From: Prunella strophiata
Lineage: Eukaryota > Chordata > Aves > Passeriformes > Prunellidae
Assembly: GCA_036583965.1 (NCBI GenBank)
Contig: JAZBQD010000019.1
Location: forward strand, 20,711,085 to 20,775,084
Direction: 5' to 3'
Length of the DNA stretch: 64,000 nucleotides
Shown: positions 24,432 through 39,400 of the stretch, piece by piece
Layout: every line of letters starts with the position of its first letter
How positions within the stretch are numbered: the stretch's first letter is position 1
Program-made: the position numbers and the translations under genes
Notes under the pieces: generated by a model
What the model was told of the DNA's origin: nothing
Database searches by the model: none
Seen by the model: the letters and a program-made list of their open reading frames with translations, nothing else

Positions 24432-24465
24432 TTTTTTTTTTGTTTTTTTTTTTTTTTTTTTTTTT
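24432..24465 (+). repeat. T-run, 33 T with one G
   Basis: Ten T, one G at 24442, then 23 T. Simple repeat. Confidence 0.97.
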
Positions 24466-24539
24466 GTCATAAAATGCCATTTTCTTCCATCAGGGCAGAT
24501 TACACAGTCAGCTGTGTATTAAGAGGTCAATGTACAAAA

Positions 24540-24810
24540 ACCTTATAAATGTATCGACCGGTCTGGAAGCTAGTTGTTATTTTTGTAATGCCCTGGTGAC
24601 ACAATGATTAAACTGATTAAGCCATAAATGATGAGGACATCAACTTCTGTCAGTTCAGCTCTTGGAATAGCCCTCCAGCCCCCATCTCCCAGTGTTCTGG
24701 ATAAATGTGCTTTGAGTTCGTTGTAAAACGCCGGGTCAATGGACTGCCGAGTACTCAAACAAAGCAGAATGTCCTGACCACGTGCAGAGCCAGCTCTCCT
24801 GCCTGTGCTG
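24540..24810. promoter_or_regulatory. possible CpG-retaining conserved or regulatory patch
   Basis: In an otherwise CpG-poor neighbourhood this patch keeps ATCGACCGG (24553), GTTCGTTGTAAAACGCCGGG (24717) and a CACGTG E-box (24779-24784). It also has homeodomain-like TGATTAA motifs at 24606-24622. This suggests an element under constraint or an unmethylated site, but this is inferred from composition only. Confidence 0.3.
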
Positions 24811-27800
24811 CCACAGGTGAAATCAAGGCAAGGAAATGTGAGCACTTGGCAGACCTACAGCAGATGCCATCTCAGTTTGCCTGTGATGAAGGTGAGCTGT
24901 TCCTCTCCAGCAGGTGACATGCTTTCCACTTCTGCCTGGCAATTTGCCTGGCTGCTCTTCACTACTTATTAACCAGGTAGTCTGAGGTCTGCTATAATTT
25001 ACTCTGGAAAAACTTTCTATCTAATTCTTTGTAGGACATAATCACAGGGCAACAGCTTCAGAGTGAACCCCTGAATGTACCCAGCACTAGCTACTGTGGC
25101 TACTCTACTGGCTCCAACAAATGAAGCTAAACATTGAGAGCATTTGAAGAGTGTGACAAGTGTGGATGGTAGCGGTGGTAGTGACATGCTTATTATGCAT
25201 GTCACACCAGGAACACTGCACACCAGCTTTCTGCCATCTGAGTGGTGTGCCAGGACTTGGGGCCAAAACTTAGTCCTAGCAGATTAAGGCCCTTATTACC
25301 TGGGAAATTCTCCTTTTTTGCAGTGTCACATACCCAGGGCTGGTGACGAGGGAGCTGAAGTGGGAGTGCGTCAAGACGACGTTTGTGGCAGTGCACTCTG
25401 CAGCACAGCCTGCGTTGGCTCACTTGCTAGGCAACCTCTGAATGCTGCCTTTCTCAAGTGTTTGGGAGGAGGTGAGCTGATCTCCTTTTGAGTATGGCTA
25501 GAACAGAGGAGCTCTGATTCTGAGCCATTATTCTGCCACTGATTAATTAACAATGGGAACAGTTTATTCATTAACTGAACTTGTCTCTCTGCTCTGCTTT
25601 AATTTGGAAAAAGCAATTAAGTACTAGGGTTGATGTATCAGAGTGTAAATACACAAACAGCTAGTCCCAAAGCCCTGTGCCTTTCTTTATATAAGGAGGG
25701 TGTAAACACCTGTTTACCTGTAAGGTAAACTTCCTACAACTCTCCTGTTAGAGCTAGGAGAATCAGGCTATGGACAGTAAGCAGTGTGTGCGTGCAGTGT
25801 TGGCACCCATACACAACAGAAGCTTGGCTTGGGCCAAGATCAGTGTGCAGATGCAGCTGATGTATCAGGCCCTGCATGAATTTAGTAGTTGCTATGCATC
25901 TGTGGAACTAGTAATGGTGCACAACAACCTTGCATGGAAGGAATTTCATTCTAATTTTTTTAATCTTCATAAAAGACCTCTTTGTAAATGCAGCTACTTG
26001 TACTTGCTGCAGTAGCAGAGATGATTTTTTTGCTCTGTATGTAAGGATCACTAGATGCATCACTGATATATGTCTGCCTTCTGGATGGAAGGCAACAGCC
26101 TTTGTTACTATTTCCTGTGAACTTTACGGCCTTGTGGTCTCTTGCCCTGCTCCAACTCCTAGCACTCAGGATGAGAAAAACACTACCAGATGAATGAGCA
26201 ACTGGTGTAATCCTGCTGAGACAGGATACCACTTTCAAGTTGCATATGATTGAAATTTGTGATGATTTCCACTCTTCTGGGGATTGGCTGGCCAGCTATA
26301 GGCAAAAAATGGTTCTGGGTTTGAGATATCTTGGCAGCTGGAGGGATAAGCTCTTGAGCGGTCATTAACTGATGTAGACAGACAGAAGCAAAAGGAAAGC
26401 AACTCGAGGGGAGCGAGATATGTGCTTTTCTTTGAATTTATTATTTAGCTGCTGTTTGTTAACATGGTCCACTGATTCTGTAGTTAATTTTGTAGTAGAG
26501 ATTTTGTAGTTTCTTTATAAGCTTGGGTCTCATTTTTTCAGGAGTGAGTTCAAACTTTTTGTCTTGGTCTTGAACTCTCATATGACAGATTAGGCACTGG
26601 CATTATAATTATGACCAGAAATTTTCTATTCCCAAGGATTTTCTTGTCTCTTTCTCATTGATGCCTGGAAGAGTTTAGTAACAGCCAAGGGAGTTAACAA
26701 CTGAGCTACATACTTCTTCAGTCCTTGGAGAGATGAGCTTGTGAAACTGCAGACTTGTTTCACTGTTATGTATTAATGGTTGAGTGTGGTAGCACCTAGA
26801 AGAGAAGACAAGAATACAAATTAGGCCTCCACTTAACAAATTCCCTCCTTCTTTGCTGGACAAATGTGTGATGAAAGAAAAGAAGTAAGGCAGACAGAAA
26901 TGGAGGTACAGAGGGAGACAGCAGCAAAGATGGGGGTGGATGCTGAATAATCATGTCTTCCAGTCTCCTCCATAAGCCTTTTTCTCTTCAGGCCTTTTAG
27001 AGAGGATCTTGTTGGCAATCAAATTAGAAATTGAGGTTAAAGTCTGAGCATGCAGTGGGAGAAAGTGGCAGCTTGAAACCTCAAGACACTTCTGTGCTGT
27101 GAAGAGGGATTGTCACAGGACTGATGTCAGAAGAATTGGATTAGTTTCAGAGAACCTTTGCAAAAGGGCAGCAGATGAAGGATCTGAATCTCAGTGACAC
27201 TTCTGTGTCTGACACAGCTCAGAGAAAAATGGAATATTTAATTACAGGAGGGTTTCAATTACACTAATTGCTGGTGCTGTGGTCAAAAGCCTGTATGGAA
27301 TAGGTCCTTCATACTGCTGAGCATGCTTTCAAGACAAGATATTAAGCATAGACGAAACATGATTCAAAACTGTCTTGTAAAGATGCACTACAGTCATCTT
27401 GCCAAGAGGCAGATGGAATTTGTAAGTGGGCAAGGAGTGCATTGACTCTGGTCTCTCTAAGACCCTCACTATAAATTATTTTGACTTGTGACAGCCACAA
27501 CCTAAAGTAATAAAATAAACTTAAACCTGACCCTGCATGCAGCCCATGAACATCTCTTTTCTGCCAGAGAAAATGCTTTCAATTGTGTCTCCCAGGGCAA
27601 TAGTTTTTCTTTATTTTTTTCTTTTTATTATTTTTTTTTTTTTTTTTTTTAAGGCTGGTGACATACCACTTGCATAGGTAAAATGTTTCTCTTGGATCTC
27701 CTCTTCCCATCCTCTATGTTGGTTATGCAGCAGACAGCAGCAGTGCTGCATGTTCCCTCCTAGCCTGGAAATTGACTGTGTGGAATAAGCAGAGGGAATG

Positions 27801-30800
27801 AGCAAAGGGAAACTTGAGGTCTGACTGGGCAGTTGGACTTAAGGAAAATAAAGAATAAATGTTTGTCATAGAGCCTGCATGTTAATGATCAGCCAGAGTA
27901 GAGAAAATATCAAGCTCAACAGTCATCAGGTGTGACAAACTACTCTCTAAGAAGGGAATTCAAGGCCTTACTTTGTTAGGATCACTTCCAAACCAGGATT
28001 TAGGCATCATGACTTTCAGTAGAGGAATTCCTTCCATCCTCCCCAGCTCAAAAGCTTGGTTACAGCACATGAATGTACGGGGCTGACTTCGGATCATTAC
28101 ATCATGAATTTAGGTGTCTAAGAATTGCAGCCACACTGAATGGAGGGGAGGAGAGAAAGTCTGATCCAGCCAACTGGCAATGTGGTGAGGGCTCTCTCCA
28201 TATTGCCTGGATTTAGAGAGTGATCTCAGAGGTGGCATTTTGAAATGGATATTCAGCTTCTGAAACTGCTTCTGGCAGATAAATGCCTGGCCTGTATGCT
28301 TCAGGTAAAAGCTGCCATTTTTTCAAAAAACTTGTTTGAAGGAGGAACCTTCAACAATCCTGGTTTCATACTTATATTAACTCATTCAGGAAGTGTTAAA
28401 AATGAGTATAGACCTTTTGCCTGCAATGATGCCATAAATAACTCTCATAGGAAAAATGTTCTACATGTCTTGAGCCTCGGTTAGTGTGCACAGATTCATT
28501 TGAAAGCAAGTAGAAATATAGTTGAATGGTACAGTGCTTGCACCTTGAAATTGTTTGTAATTTTAAGTTATTTACTTGTTCCTTTCATTTTGAAGCCAAG
28601 AACTATAAATTCATACAACTTCATGAAAAAGTATGAGTGAGAAGCTGTCAGATGCTAGTTAACAAGTTCAGATTACTTCCTCAATGACAGGGTTGCACTT
28701 TGAGTGTTAGAATGAAGGATAAGAGTGCTGTTTTTTCAATGAGTATAGCAGTAATGGGACCCCACTAATGCCTCTTGTGACATAAAATGAGACAGATTAA
28801 GGACAGATAACATAAGACATAAATATGTCAGTTATTCTGAGCAGGCAATATGACAAAGGAGAATTCAACAGGACAGCAATAGACTGGCATGCAGCTTGGT
28901 TGCCACAATCAGATAGAGTGAAAACCATCACACCCTCAAGAGGTGTAATTTTGCTCTATCTTTTTCTGTGCCCATAAGCAGGGTCCACAAAGGCATATTT
29001 TATTTTTTTCCATGCACTTTCCTCTCTTTACTTTCACCTTAGGGATGACACTTGATCATTATGATTTCCAATGACTCATGCTCAGCAACACAAAGCTAAA
29101 TTGATTACCAATCCATCTTCCAGGAAATACTGGTGGGTATCCTCAGGAATCTAGGTTAGGTTCAGGTAAACATCTCTCACACTGGTTCTTCTGATGACTA
29201 GAGCAATTTGGTTCTTCCTGCTTTCTGTTTCTAACAACAGAAGCCTTGTTCTCAGTTAAATAAAAAAAGTATATACTTGGTAGGTAAAAAAATCCAAACA
29301 ACAACAACAAAAAACTATCCAACAAAACCTTCCAACAGAAAATATAATGATATACCAGAAGAACCATTTATGCATTAAAATCTCTTCTCAATTTTCCAGA
29401 AGGCATCCGAAGCTCATTAAAAGAGGCTTTATTTTAGTGTGGTTGTGGTTTTCATTTTCTCTCTTCTTAAAACAGCTTCTGTCACAGACAAATCACTTTC
29501 TCTGGCATTTTCAAGCACATATTTCCTAGCAGTCATGCTAATACCATCACAGGAGGGAAGCATTTAACTATTGCTGTTTCACCTCTATCTCAGCAGTGTG
29601 CAATTGTGACTTGCAGTTGCCATTGAATACAATTTTTCTACAGGGAAATAGAGCCCTTGCCTTAAATAATAAAACCAATGAACTTATGCAATGACTGATT
29701 TCTGCACTATGCAAATCTATTCTTTTGCATGGTTGGATTGGTGGAATATAAAGAGATCTCCAAGTCAAGTGATTGGGATGTACCCAGGGTGCAGCACACA
29801 AGCTTGAGATTTTGTTACAGGCTATGATAAGGATCAGACTGGGGAAAAATTATTCAGTAATGGCATGTTTGCACCCAAGTGGTTGATTTTACCTGAAATC
29901 TGCCTCTATTCTCTGAGTGCTAATCTGTGGTGGCCTTATCTGCAATATTTGCTATGTAAGAGCCTTATTCAAGAAGTTTTAAATTCAGTGCAAGGCTTCT
30001 CATTGCTTTTAACAGTTTTATGTAAGGCTCTGATTTGAACACACATGGAAAGCCTCAATTATAGCCTTCATCTTTCTCTGAAAATGTGGTCTCGGCCACC
30101 CAGCATAAAAGAGCCTTCCTTGGTGCCAGCAGCTGGATTTTTTTATTGTTGTATCCCCTACAGGCAATGTCACTCCTGCAGAGTCTGATTTAGCAAGGTA
30201 CTTCAGACACATTCTTAATTTTAAGTCACCTTATGAGCCTGTGTAAATCAGGGACCATTGCTTGGGCACTTAAAATCAGGTAGGTTCTCACCCAAGTCCT
30301 TAAAGTGCAAAATCAGAATAGCCATACCCACATCTAGCAATCCTCAGTGATACTACATTACTAACTACTGCTGTGGTTTTGTGGCATGAAGGTGGGACCC
30401 TTTAGACCTGAGGCATTCTGTTGAAGGATCTAAAACAAAGCTCTTATTCGTCAGAGAAATACAAGAAAGAGATGGTCTTGAAGGGAATACCTGACAGGAA
30501 TGGTGTCGAAGTTAGTCACTGGAATAAATATCTCCACTGATGGAGAAGTGGTTAAAGAGGACCAGCAGTCCCAGAACCAAACACTAGACCAGGAAGCCTC
30601 TGCCTGAGTGGTTGCTACAGATGCAGAAAGTTAATAGGAGGCTGGAGCTAAATTCCCTTCTTGTGTTAAGGCATATCTGACCAGTTGTCTGTGATGGCTT
30701 CAATCTTAATACTTTCTTCATGGGTCTCCTGATCTGTGAAGGTGTACCAGCATTCCCAATAGAATTGATCTGCTGACTTGATCTTGATGTGCATTTGAGG

Positions 30801-33433
30801 CATACAAGGGTGAGATTTTCTAGGACACTGAAGCTGGCCTGATATTTAATTTATTTTTATAAGAGGTGAGCTTGGTACTTTGTTAGCTCTATTAATAGCT
30901 AGTTCAGGAAGCTGAGTTAGCTCACAAGATAAACAAGCATTGGAATGGGTGCACAGGAGAGTGCAGAAGTAGTCCACAGCTGTGGCAGGGGTGTGGACTC
31001 TTTCCAGAGAGAGAATTAGACAAATGTAACCACTTCATGCAAGGTCAACATTTTTCATTACTTCTTGCCCTGTATTTTCAGAGCTTAATGGTCTACCCTG
31101 GTTCATGTCATGCTTTCCTATGTAGGGTAGTGCTGCAGGACTGAGACCCTGAGGATTATTGGGCAGATAAGGGAAGGTGATAACTGCAGCACTTGTGATG
31201 GAACCTGAATAGATGCTGAGTAACAAGAAACTTCCCATTTACTCTGTTATCTTCTGTCTTCCCATGTCAAGTCACTGCCTTCATGAGACCCTCTTTTCGT
31301 CTCTTTACAGGAAAATAATAGTCCTCTACCTTCTAAAAGTATTGTAAGGCTACACTATTTATTTTACAGAAAAAATAGTTGGTTTCAGCTTCAGACCTAT
31401 CAAACATTCTCATGGATCTTGTTTGTACACTTATTTTTTCAAAAATGTATGGGAGATGAGAAGACTGAAGGTTAGTGGTCCAAACCAAATTTTAGTGGTT
31501 ATTACTGTAGCAAATAGTTGGATTAGGTAAACATATGAACAAGAGCTTTTTCTTCTCAGCACTTTTTTCTTCTCCACAGAAGAATGTGAGCCACTCTTTA
31601 TTAGGTGTAAATTGTGTATTACTGCATCAAGAGATTGATGTTGATTTACATGGGATCATGGCTTGGCTCACTCAAACTCTGATCCACTTTGCTGGACTAC
31701 TTTGTGACTGCAATGAGGCATCCTACTAATTTCTCCTGCAACCCTATTCCTCACATTTCCCAGGCCGTGGTGTTTGTGTTTCCTGATTTTAAAGCACAGT
31801 GTCTTAATTATGGTCGGAAAAAAAAAAAATAAGGGAAGGGAATGTTCTGATCTGTCTTTTAACTGCAGTTCTTACTGGTATTTATTTCAAAGTAATTATA
31901 GGAATGGAAATTGCTATGAAAAAATGGTCTTTTCTTGCTAACAATCTCAGACACTTATGTGTATTTGAGACAAATCTGCAGACCTTTGTTGACACAAGTT
32001 TTATTGCAAGCCATATTTATTTTCCAGCCACTACTGCAAAATAGCCTTGCAGCAAGGGCTGTCTTCAAGGAGAGGAGAAGGGTAAAGAGCCAGAGGGACT
32101 TGCAGTGCTAAAGTCACTTTTTTCTCTTACTCTCTTATCACAGGCAGCTTTTGCTGCCGAAAGCATGAGCCTCTCCTGCCCCCTCGTGCAGACATGTGAG
32201 CACTGCCAGCAAGTCTCTTTCAAAAGTCTGCTCAGAGAAATAGCAAAATAGTATAACATGCAAAAGAGTTTCGAGATATAGCAGTTGTGCTGAACAGTGT
32301 TTTAGAAAGGACAGACTTATGAAGAAAGCTGTAGAGACCTGCACTGGGGTATCTCCCAAGCCATTAACGAAGAGAATTCGCTTCTTGAATCTTGTTTTTC
32401 CAGGCTGTAGGACACATAACCATATGAGGATGGTAGATCTGGTGGAAGTCTGTTATGTGTTATGTTCAGATTTGGACAATAACTGTGTCCAAAATTTTAA
32501 TCTGAAGAATGGTATCTTCAGGAATTAAGCATGGAAACAGTTAAGCCTTTCTACTCTACTGCTTCTCTCTGCAGGACAGGTCTCCCATGTATGTTAAGCC
32601 TTTGCTGGCATGTTGCTGGGTCCTGCTGCCACCTGGTGCTTCTTCCACCCTCATCTGGTACCCAGATGTCTCAGGCTAGACATCTGTTCTTCTGGCCTGT
32701 GTTCTCTCACTATACTAAGCTCTAAAATATTTTTGGGTGCCTTTAACTGAAAAAAAAAAAAAAAAAATCAAGATAAATATCAAACAGTTTATCAGAAATG
32801 GCATGGTGATCAAAGGGTGAGAGGCACAGCAATACCTAAGCTTTGCATTAATATTTCAATGCACAGTTTTATGTACCTGCACCAAGTACTGGACCATATT
32901 GAGGAGACTATTTGGGTTTTTTTTTTTTCAGTGTTAACTTAGACAAAAATTCACTGATGTTAATGGGAGTTCAGCTGAGCAGAATACAACTGGAATCAGG
33001 ACTGTGGTATTTGGTTGTTTTGGGTTTTTTTCCTAATGCAGTCAGGGTCAGAGTGGATTGGTCTGTGTTCCAAAAACATCTTAGCAGAAGATATTGAATT
33101 ACAGCAGCAGCTTCCTCACCTTATTTTTGAGGACCAAACTAGGTTATATAACTTTTGTTGTTGAGCAACCACATACTGACATTGTCTGTGGTATTAGACA
33201 CCCTGTTTTGGGTGCGGGTTAACTGTTTTAGGAAAAAAGAACAATCAGTAATACAGGACTGATCAAGAGCAGAGAAGATAAGTGGAATGGTCACTCCTCT
33301 AATTCTCTTTCTAGGTTCCCATCCTGTAGGGCTTGGATCTTTTTCATCATCTTTCTTTGCATAAATGAAATCTTAACATCTCCCCCTCTCAATTCACAAC
33401 AAAAACCCCAAACCAAAACTGAAAATCAGAACC
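24811..33433. other. noncoding DNA, no gene recognised
   Basis: Unique sequence with a T20 run at 27631-27650, an A12-type run near 31820 and an A18 run at 32750-32767. Short open frames on both strands have no recognisable product. No transposon body was identified. Confidence 0.5.

Positions 33434-33461
<28 letters not shown>
33434..33461 (+). repeat. A28 run
   Basis: Uninterrupted run of 28 A followed by GAGAGAAAA. There is no clear retrogene to its left. Confidence 0.97.
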
Positions 33462-33464
<3 letters not shown>

Positions 33465-36400
33465 AGAAAACCCACCAAACAACAGAGAGGAAATTGCTTC
33501 TGTGATTACTGTGAACAGACTCTTAAGAGCAGATTTATAAGGTCTCCTAGTCTCTAAACTGGCTTTGCTTGTACAAGAGAGGGGTGATGGTGGGGCACTT
33601 GAATAAACAAAGTCACGGAAAAAAAATCCACTAACAGTTATTAAATTTGAGGATACAACCTCTGCTTCAATAATTCCCTAAACTATGGATTGCTGAGCCC
33701 CCTGTCTTTCCCAAAGGAAGCATAATAATAATCTCCCTATGCTACTTTCCTTCCTAACAACTGATAGCCACTGCCAAAAAAGAGATAATCAGGTAACTGA
33801 TCTTCAGTCTGGTCCTACCATTCTATCCTTAAGGGGTCTCTTAATCTGAAACCCAATGAGAGCAAATAAGTTGTGATTTACAAGGAAAGAAATAAAGGAG
33901 AGTGTAATTCACACACCCTTCCCAGTACCCAGCAGACTTGGCTGCAAACGTACAAGTAACTACAAAAACAGAGAATTGAAAGCCATGAAGAGCCATAAAT
34001 GGATTTATCAGATCCAAATTTTAAATAATTCAGCTTAGAAAGATTAAGTGGTAGTGGTGTTGTTATTGCAACTTTTTTAAGGCCTCAATTAATTCTAGAG
34101 AAAGAGAGCCAATGCACCTTTAAAACTTTCTGCTTAATCAAGTACAGCGAATGCTCATTTAATGATTGTCTTTTTGTACCAACAAGAAGTAACAACGCTT
34201 TTAGCAAAAGAAATGGAATGAGAGAGAAATTGCCTAATCAGCCCTACTCATGCAGTGCTTTGTGAGAGAGATTATTGAATTTTCAGTCTCTGCAGAATTT
34301 TAATGAAGCTCTGTCTTGCTGGAAAATCCAGCCCTTTGTCAATAAAGTTCAATAACTCGACCACCCATGTAATAAGATGTACTGCCTGCAATCTTTCACT
34401 TGCCAAAGCCAGAGCCCTGCTGGAGTCTCCCTAAAAGTTGGAAGTACTCCTTTGTTGTGTATTTTCCTACAGTCTGCATGCAATGGAATTTGTATTTACT
34501 GTAGTGAAGGTGTTTATAGTGAGGTAGAGAAAAAAATTCAAATTTGTCTCAATGTGCTGGTTGCTATGGTAATAGGAATATTGCCCTGCTGAAAGGGAAT
34601 ACAATGAACCTGTCTTCAGGACCACATCTATCACATCAAAACTCTTCATTAAGTTACAAAATAAGTAACAAGGTACTGAAGAAGACAGAACTATAAGAAA
34701 GGAAGTGAAAGGTGTTTCAGTAATGTCTGAGCTGAGGTGAAAAATTAAAGGCCAGAGAAATTCAGACGGTCACTAAACAGGAGAATACCCTTGTCCAACT
34801 GCTGTTGCTTGGTACCAGAAGAAAAGTGAGACCGCTGATCTGCCAAACTAGACAGAGCAAATTTCAAGGGATATGCACAAAACCCTTCAAAAACCAAAAC
34901 CAAGCAAAACAAAACCAAAACAAATAACAACAAAAAGACCAAAAAACCCCAAGGAAGTGAAGTTAATTTGGCTGGATGGGTATGGACAATTATGTATACA
35001 CCAAATATTAAGTTTAAAAATAATCAGAAATTGCAGGGATGTGAGCAGGCTTTTTTCTATGGAATAACTGGCCACACTGAGGTCCTCTGTGCTGCTAGTT
35101 TCAAACAGAAGTTCTAGATTTCTGGAATTACAAGACCTTTTGTTGATGAAAATTTCAATGTGGCACTTATTGCAGTGATAAATTGTTTTTACTATTAACT
35201 ATGTTTTTTTCAGTGAGAAAAAATTTTGCTGAAGCAACTTCTATACCAATTGCCCTCTAACTCTGGACTGTATTACAAGATGACCAAGAAAGGAATTAAA
35301 ACTTCTGAAGTGTAATTTGTGTAAAGGAAAATCCATAGACATGAGTGGGGAGCAGGGATTTGATAAAACCAGGAGAAGACTCAGTCTCCTCTGATGAGAG
35401 GACACAAAATTATTGAAGATATTGTTATTAGAAACTAGTAATACAGAGACTAGCACAGAAGCAGATTAGCCACAGCAGGAGAAAACTTAGAATCAACCCT
35501 GGCATCAAGGTTGTTATGGAAGTGAAGAAACCTGTAGAATATATGTCATGGAGAGCAGCAGGAAGTGTGAAGATTTTCTTGTGCTAGCTGCCCATAAACC
35601 TCTTTCAAACAATGGTTTACATTAAATGAAGCTAATACCACAAAGTTAGATGGACAGAATAGACAGGGAAGTAATTAGAGATACCTAAAGAATGAAGAAT
35701 AGCCAGCCAAAGAATAGTAATGTAGTGGATGGTGTTTGCTTTATAGAGACAGCAGAAGATCAGAAAGGTTTAATGAAGATTCTTATAAGCTATGGAAATC
35801 TGTCAATTAAAATAATGTGAGTAGCTGTAAATGTTGCAGACTGGTTTGGAGAAGAATGTTTGTCTGCTGCCTAATAAAAAACCTTGTGGAAGGATGCCAA
35901 AAATGCATTAAAAGTTTCACAGTGATTGCTTCTGGAGGAAAAAGGACTGAAGACTGGTGACCCTAGTTTGGGTAGCTTTTAATGCTAGGTAGGTGTCTGG
36001 AGTTCTTGCTACCCTGACCAAAATACTCAACAAGTCATCCAGATTAAAGGAGATGTGAGTAATAAAGACCTTCTTTTCCAACACTGGTCACAGGTAGCAT
36101 TATGATCCTCTGGGAATTTTATGACACTCACTGGTAGAAACAGGAAAAAATGAGATAGGTAAATGTCTTAATGAGAAATATTAAGAAACACTGCTAAAGC
36201 TGCAGGGATTTTAGTCAATGAAAGAATTAACATGGAAATAGAAGAAAGCAGACAGAGGGAGGCAAAGAGAATGAGTAAGAGTAAGGGAAAGAGGAAATCA
36301 TTCTGGAAGGAAATGGAGATGATGGCACTGCTGAAGAGCAATTAATAGAATGGAGCTGTCCATCATATTGAAAATTAATATAAGTAGAAAGACAGATTAT

Positions 36401-39400
36401 TAAATACTTGCAGAAGAATTGTTTTCATGTCCAGCCAGAGATAATCCCAGAGCAGGATAAGAATATGAACTGAATTTTTAAAAGAAAGAGACTTCTTTCC
36501 TGAGTACTTGCTGGTAAATAGTTTGGAATTGGATTAGCAGATAATGTATTGGAGAAAGGAAATTTATAAATAAGGTGTTGAAGAGAGCAGGCTTTTGAGC
36601 CCTCAGGAATTGACTGTTAAAGTGTGAACAAAGCAGCTATTTTAAAGGATGTGTGCACCAGGAAAGATGTAGCTGCCTGAAAAGAGAAAAAGAGAGAAAA
36701 CACCAGAGGAAGAAACACATGAAAGTTAATGTTTGAGGCATATGATGTGTCCTAATAGCAATGAAGAGAGAAGAAAGGATTGCCAGCAAGACTAGAAATC
36801 AGAGAGGGTGTGTCAAACAATGAACTTGCATGTAGCAGTGTTTGTTTGCTGGAGTCAGATAATTGCCAGAGCATTTGTGGTTTATGTCTTAGAACAAATG
36901 TCTGGGAAGAATCCAGGCTTTGTCTTACTGAATGTACAAACCAAGTGAGATTAACTGATTACTGATGAACACAAGGCAAAGAGCCTTTTCCTCTGTACTT
37001 GCCAAGTGAGACTCTCCAAAGGTGGGTGTAGGTTAGCCAAACCTTTTAAGAGTCATTTATTTTCTACCTCATAAGTTATTTAGACAAGGTAAAATGTGCC
37101 ATTGAATGATACATCTTAGGTCAATCATGAGACATGTTCCTCCATGCAGGGGTTACTTGGGTACAATTCTGGCCTTTATGTCAAAGGGAGTCTGAAAAAG
37201 TCTGTCTTAATGTCCCTTTTAGTTTTACACTTCATTAAAACAAAGTATTACATTTCATCTTCTTCATATGGAGACAGCATTCTCTATAGAATAGTGTGTT
37301 CTCTGTGTTCAGGGGAGAATTTTATTACAGGAGAGGATTCTTACTGCATCCCTTCTTACTGGTGTGAATCCATAATTAAAAGGTATTGCATTAAGCAGGT
37401 GCATGAATAAACTCTAGATGGGACAAAGCAATGGCACCTCAGCAAAATGATTTCGAGGAGGATGTGTGCTGGTTCCCAGACTACCCTGAAGACCCACCTT
37501 ATGCATTTCTGAGTGCACATCCTGCATGCAATTCTGCACCATCATAAATAAAGAGACAGCAAGTGGAAGCCAGTAACATGTGAAATGCATGGGTTTCTGT
37601 GAAGCAGCAATTCCTGCCAACACTTCCAAGACTAGAGTTCAGGTGCAGTCTTGCAGATGACATCTATGTAGGTCATTGAGGCTAATTATATATCTGAGAG
37701 CTATTTTCTTTCCTGAAAAGGTGCAAATAACTGTGAGTAGCTGGGTACCTCTCTGAGTTGAAATGGCATGAGATAACAAGATTTAATTACACTAAATACA
37801 AGTAATTTTAACCTTGTTAAGAGCTTACATGAAAGGTAAGAAATATGGGTTTTATTCCTGTGTTGGTTACAGCATTTCCTTCATTATGAGCAATTTTTAA
37901 ATTTATTCTTGCTGACTAGTACTGTGTTTAAGTATTTTGCATAAAGTGAGGCACCACTGTAAGGGTTAAATACTTGTTCTTTCTTCTCCTGTATGTGTCA
38001 CTTTATGTCTGTAAAATGTGGCTTAAGTCCTTAATATAAGATACTCAACAAGCACAAAGTTTGGTAATACAGTAAAAAATTACGCTAATGAATATGCAAA
38101 AGTCAGTCCTGCTCTTAAAATAAGCATATGTGATAAAATATAGCTAAATAAAACTAAAAAAAATATATATGAAACTGAAACTGATGCAAAATTGCATGTG
38201 TACCAGATATAATATACCCTGGGACAGTGTAGCAAGTGTATTTTCATCAAAGAAGCATCACTACTGGAAAAATTAACACTGCAAACAAAAGCCCAGGAAT
38301 ATCTTTGACCTTTATGAACAGGTATTTTTTGCCTTGGGTACATTTTTTCATTTTTAAAATAAAACTTTTTCAGTTTTGTGCAGCCTAAGTTTTATAATTA
38401 GAAAATACTGATAATCATGCTACTCTTAGTAGCCATTTTAATTTCATTTGGTACTATGACTCATTATGTACCATGTATTTTATGTTTTTGTGGAAATAAT
38501 ACTGAGAGATACTGATCTTATGATATCTGCATGGTCTCCCTAAAAGGAGAGCATTTTAACATGCTAGCTGCTCTCTCTCTGCATGCAGGACAAAAGCTGA
38601 AAGGGTCAGGGAGGCTGAAAGCAAGCTCCTTGTTCTTGAAGTTGGTAGGAGTGGTTTCAAGCACCAGCTAAGTGCTTGGATTAGATAATAACTGCTGGCA
38701 CACATCATCGCAGGTATTTCATGCCTTTCATTTCCTTTGGTTCTGTGAGTATCAGCGATTTCAGAGTACACAAAGAGATGTATGTGAGCTCCAATATGCT
38801 GATAAAAGTCCTAATTGCCAACCTTCTTCCTTCTTTCTGAATGCCCTGTCCCCACCTTCACCGCATTATGTAAGGATCTTCGCTTGCAAGGCACAAAATA
38901 AAAGAGTGCTTAAAAAAGTTAGATGCTATAACAATGACAAAAATCCTACTTGTGAATCCACTCCTTTAAACTTTACTCTGGCTTCTCTTTTGTATTAAGC
39001 ATATCCATATCTCAGTGTTGTTTCATGTCTGCCTCTGTGTTTACCCTCTTGAAGAAAGTGGGGGAGCGTAGGTTGCCTTGTGAAAGCGGATGGCAGGGAA
39101 CTCAGGGTAGAATTCTGTTATCTTTTTTTTCTGTATTATATCCCAACTTTTCTTGATTAATCCTGTGCTAAAGCTAGAGGAGGATCTTTTATTTGCCTGG
39201 CCTGACTTCCTCATCCTAAAAGGCACTTTGATTTGCATGGAAGGAATGGCATTGGAAAGATTACACAGAAAGGGGCTTATATGAAGGAAAGCTGATTGAG
39301 AAAGCTTATTTTTAAAAGTCTGGTCCTTTTAGTTTTGTATTAGACATTAAATTAGTTCTTTACCCTTTATACTTCTGTACTCTTGGTATGAAATAAAAAG

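Noticed and set aside
34340..34350. AATAAA-type hexamers scattered through the desert
   Set aside because: Common by chance in AT-rich DNA and without an upstream gene.
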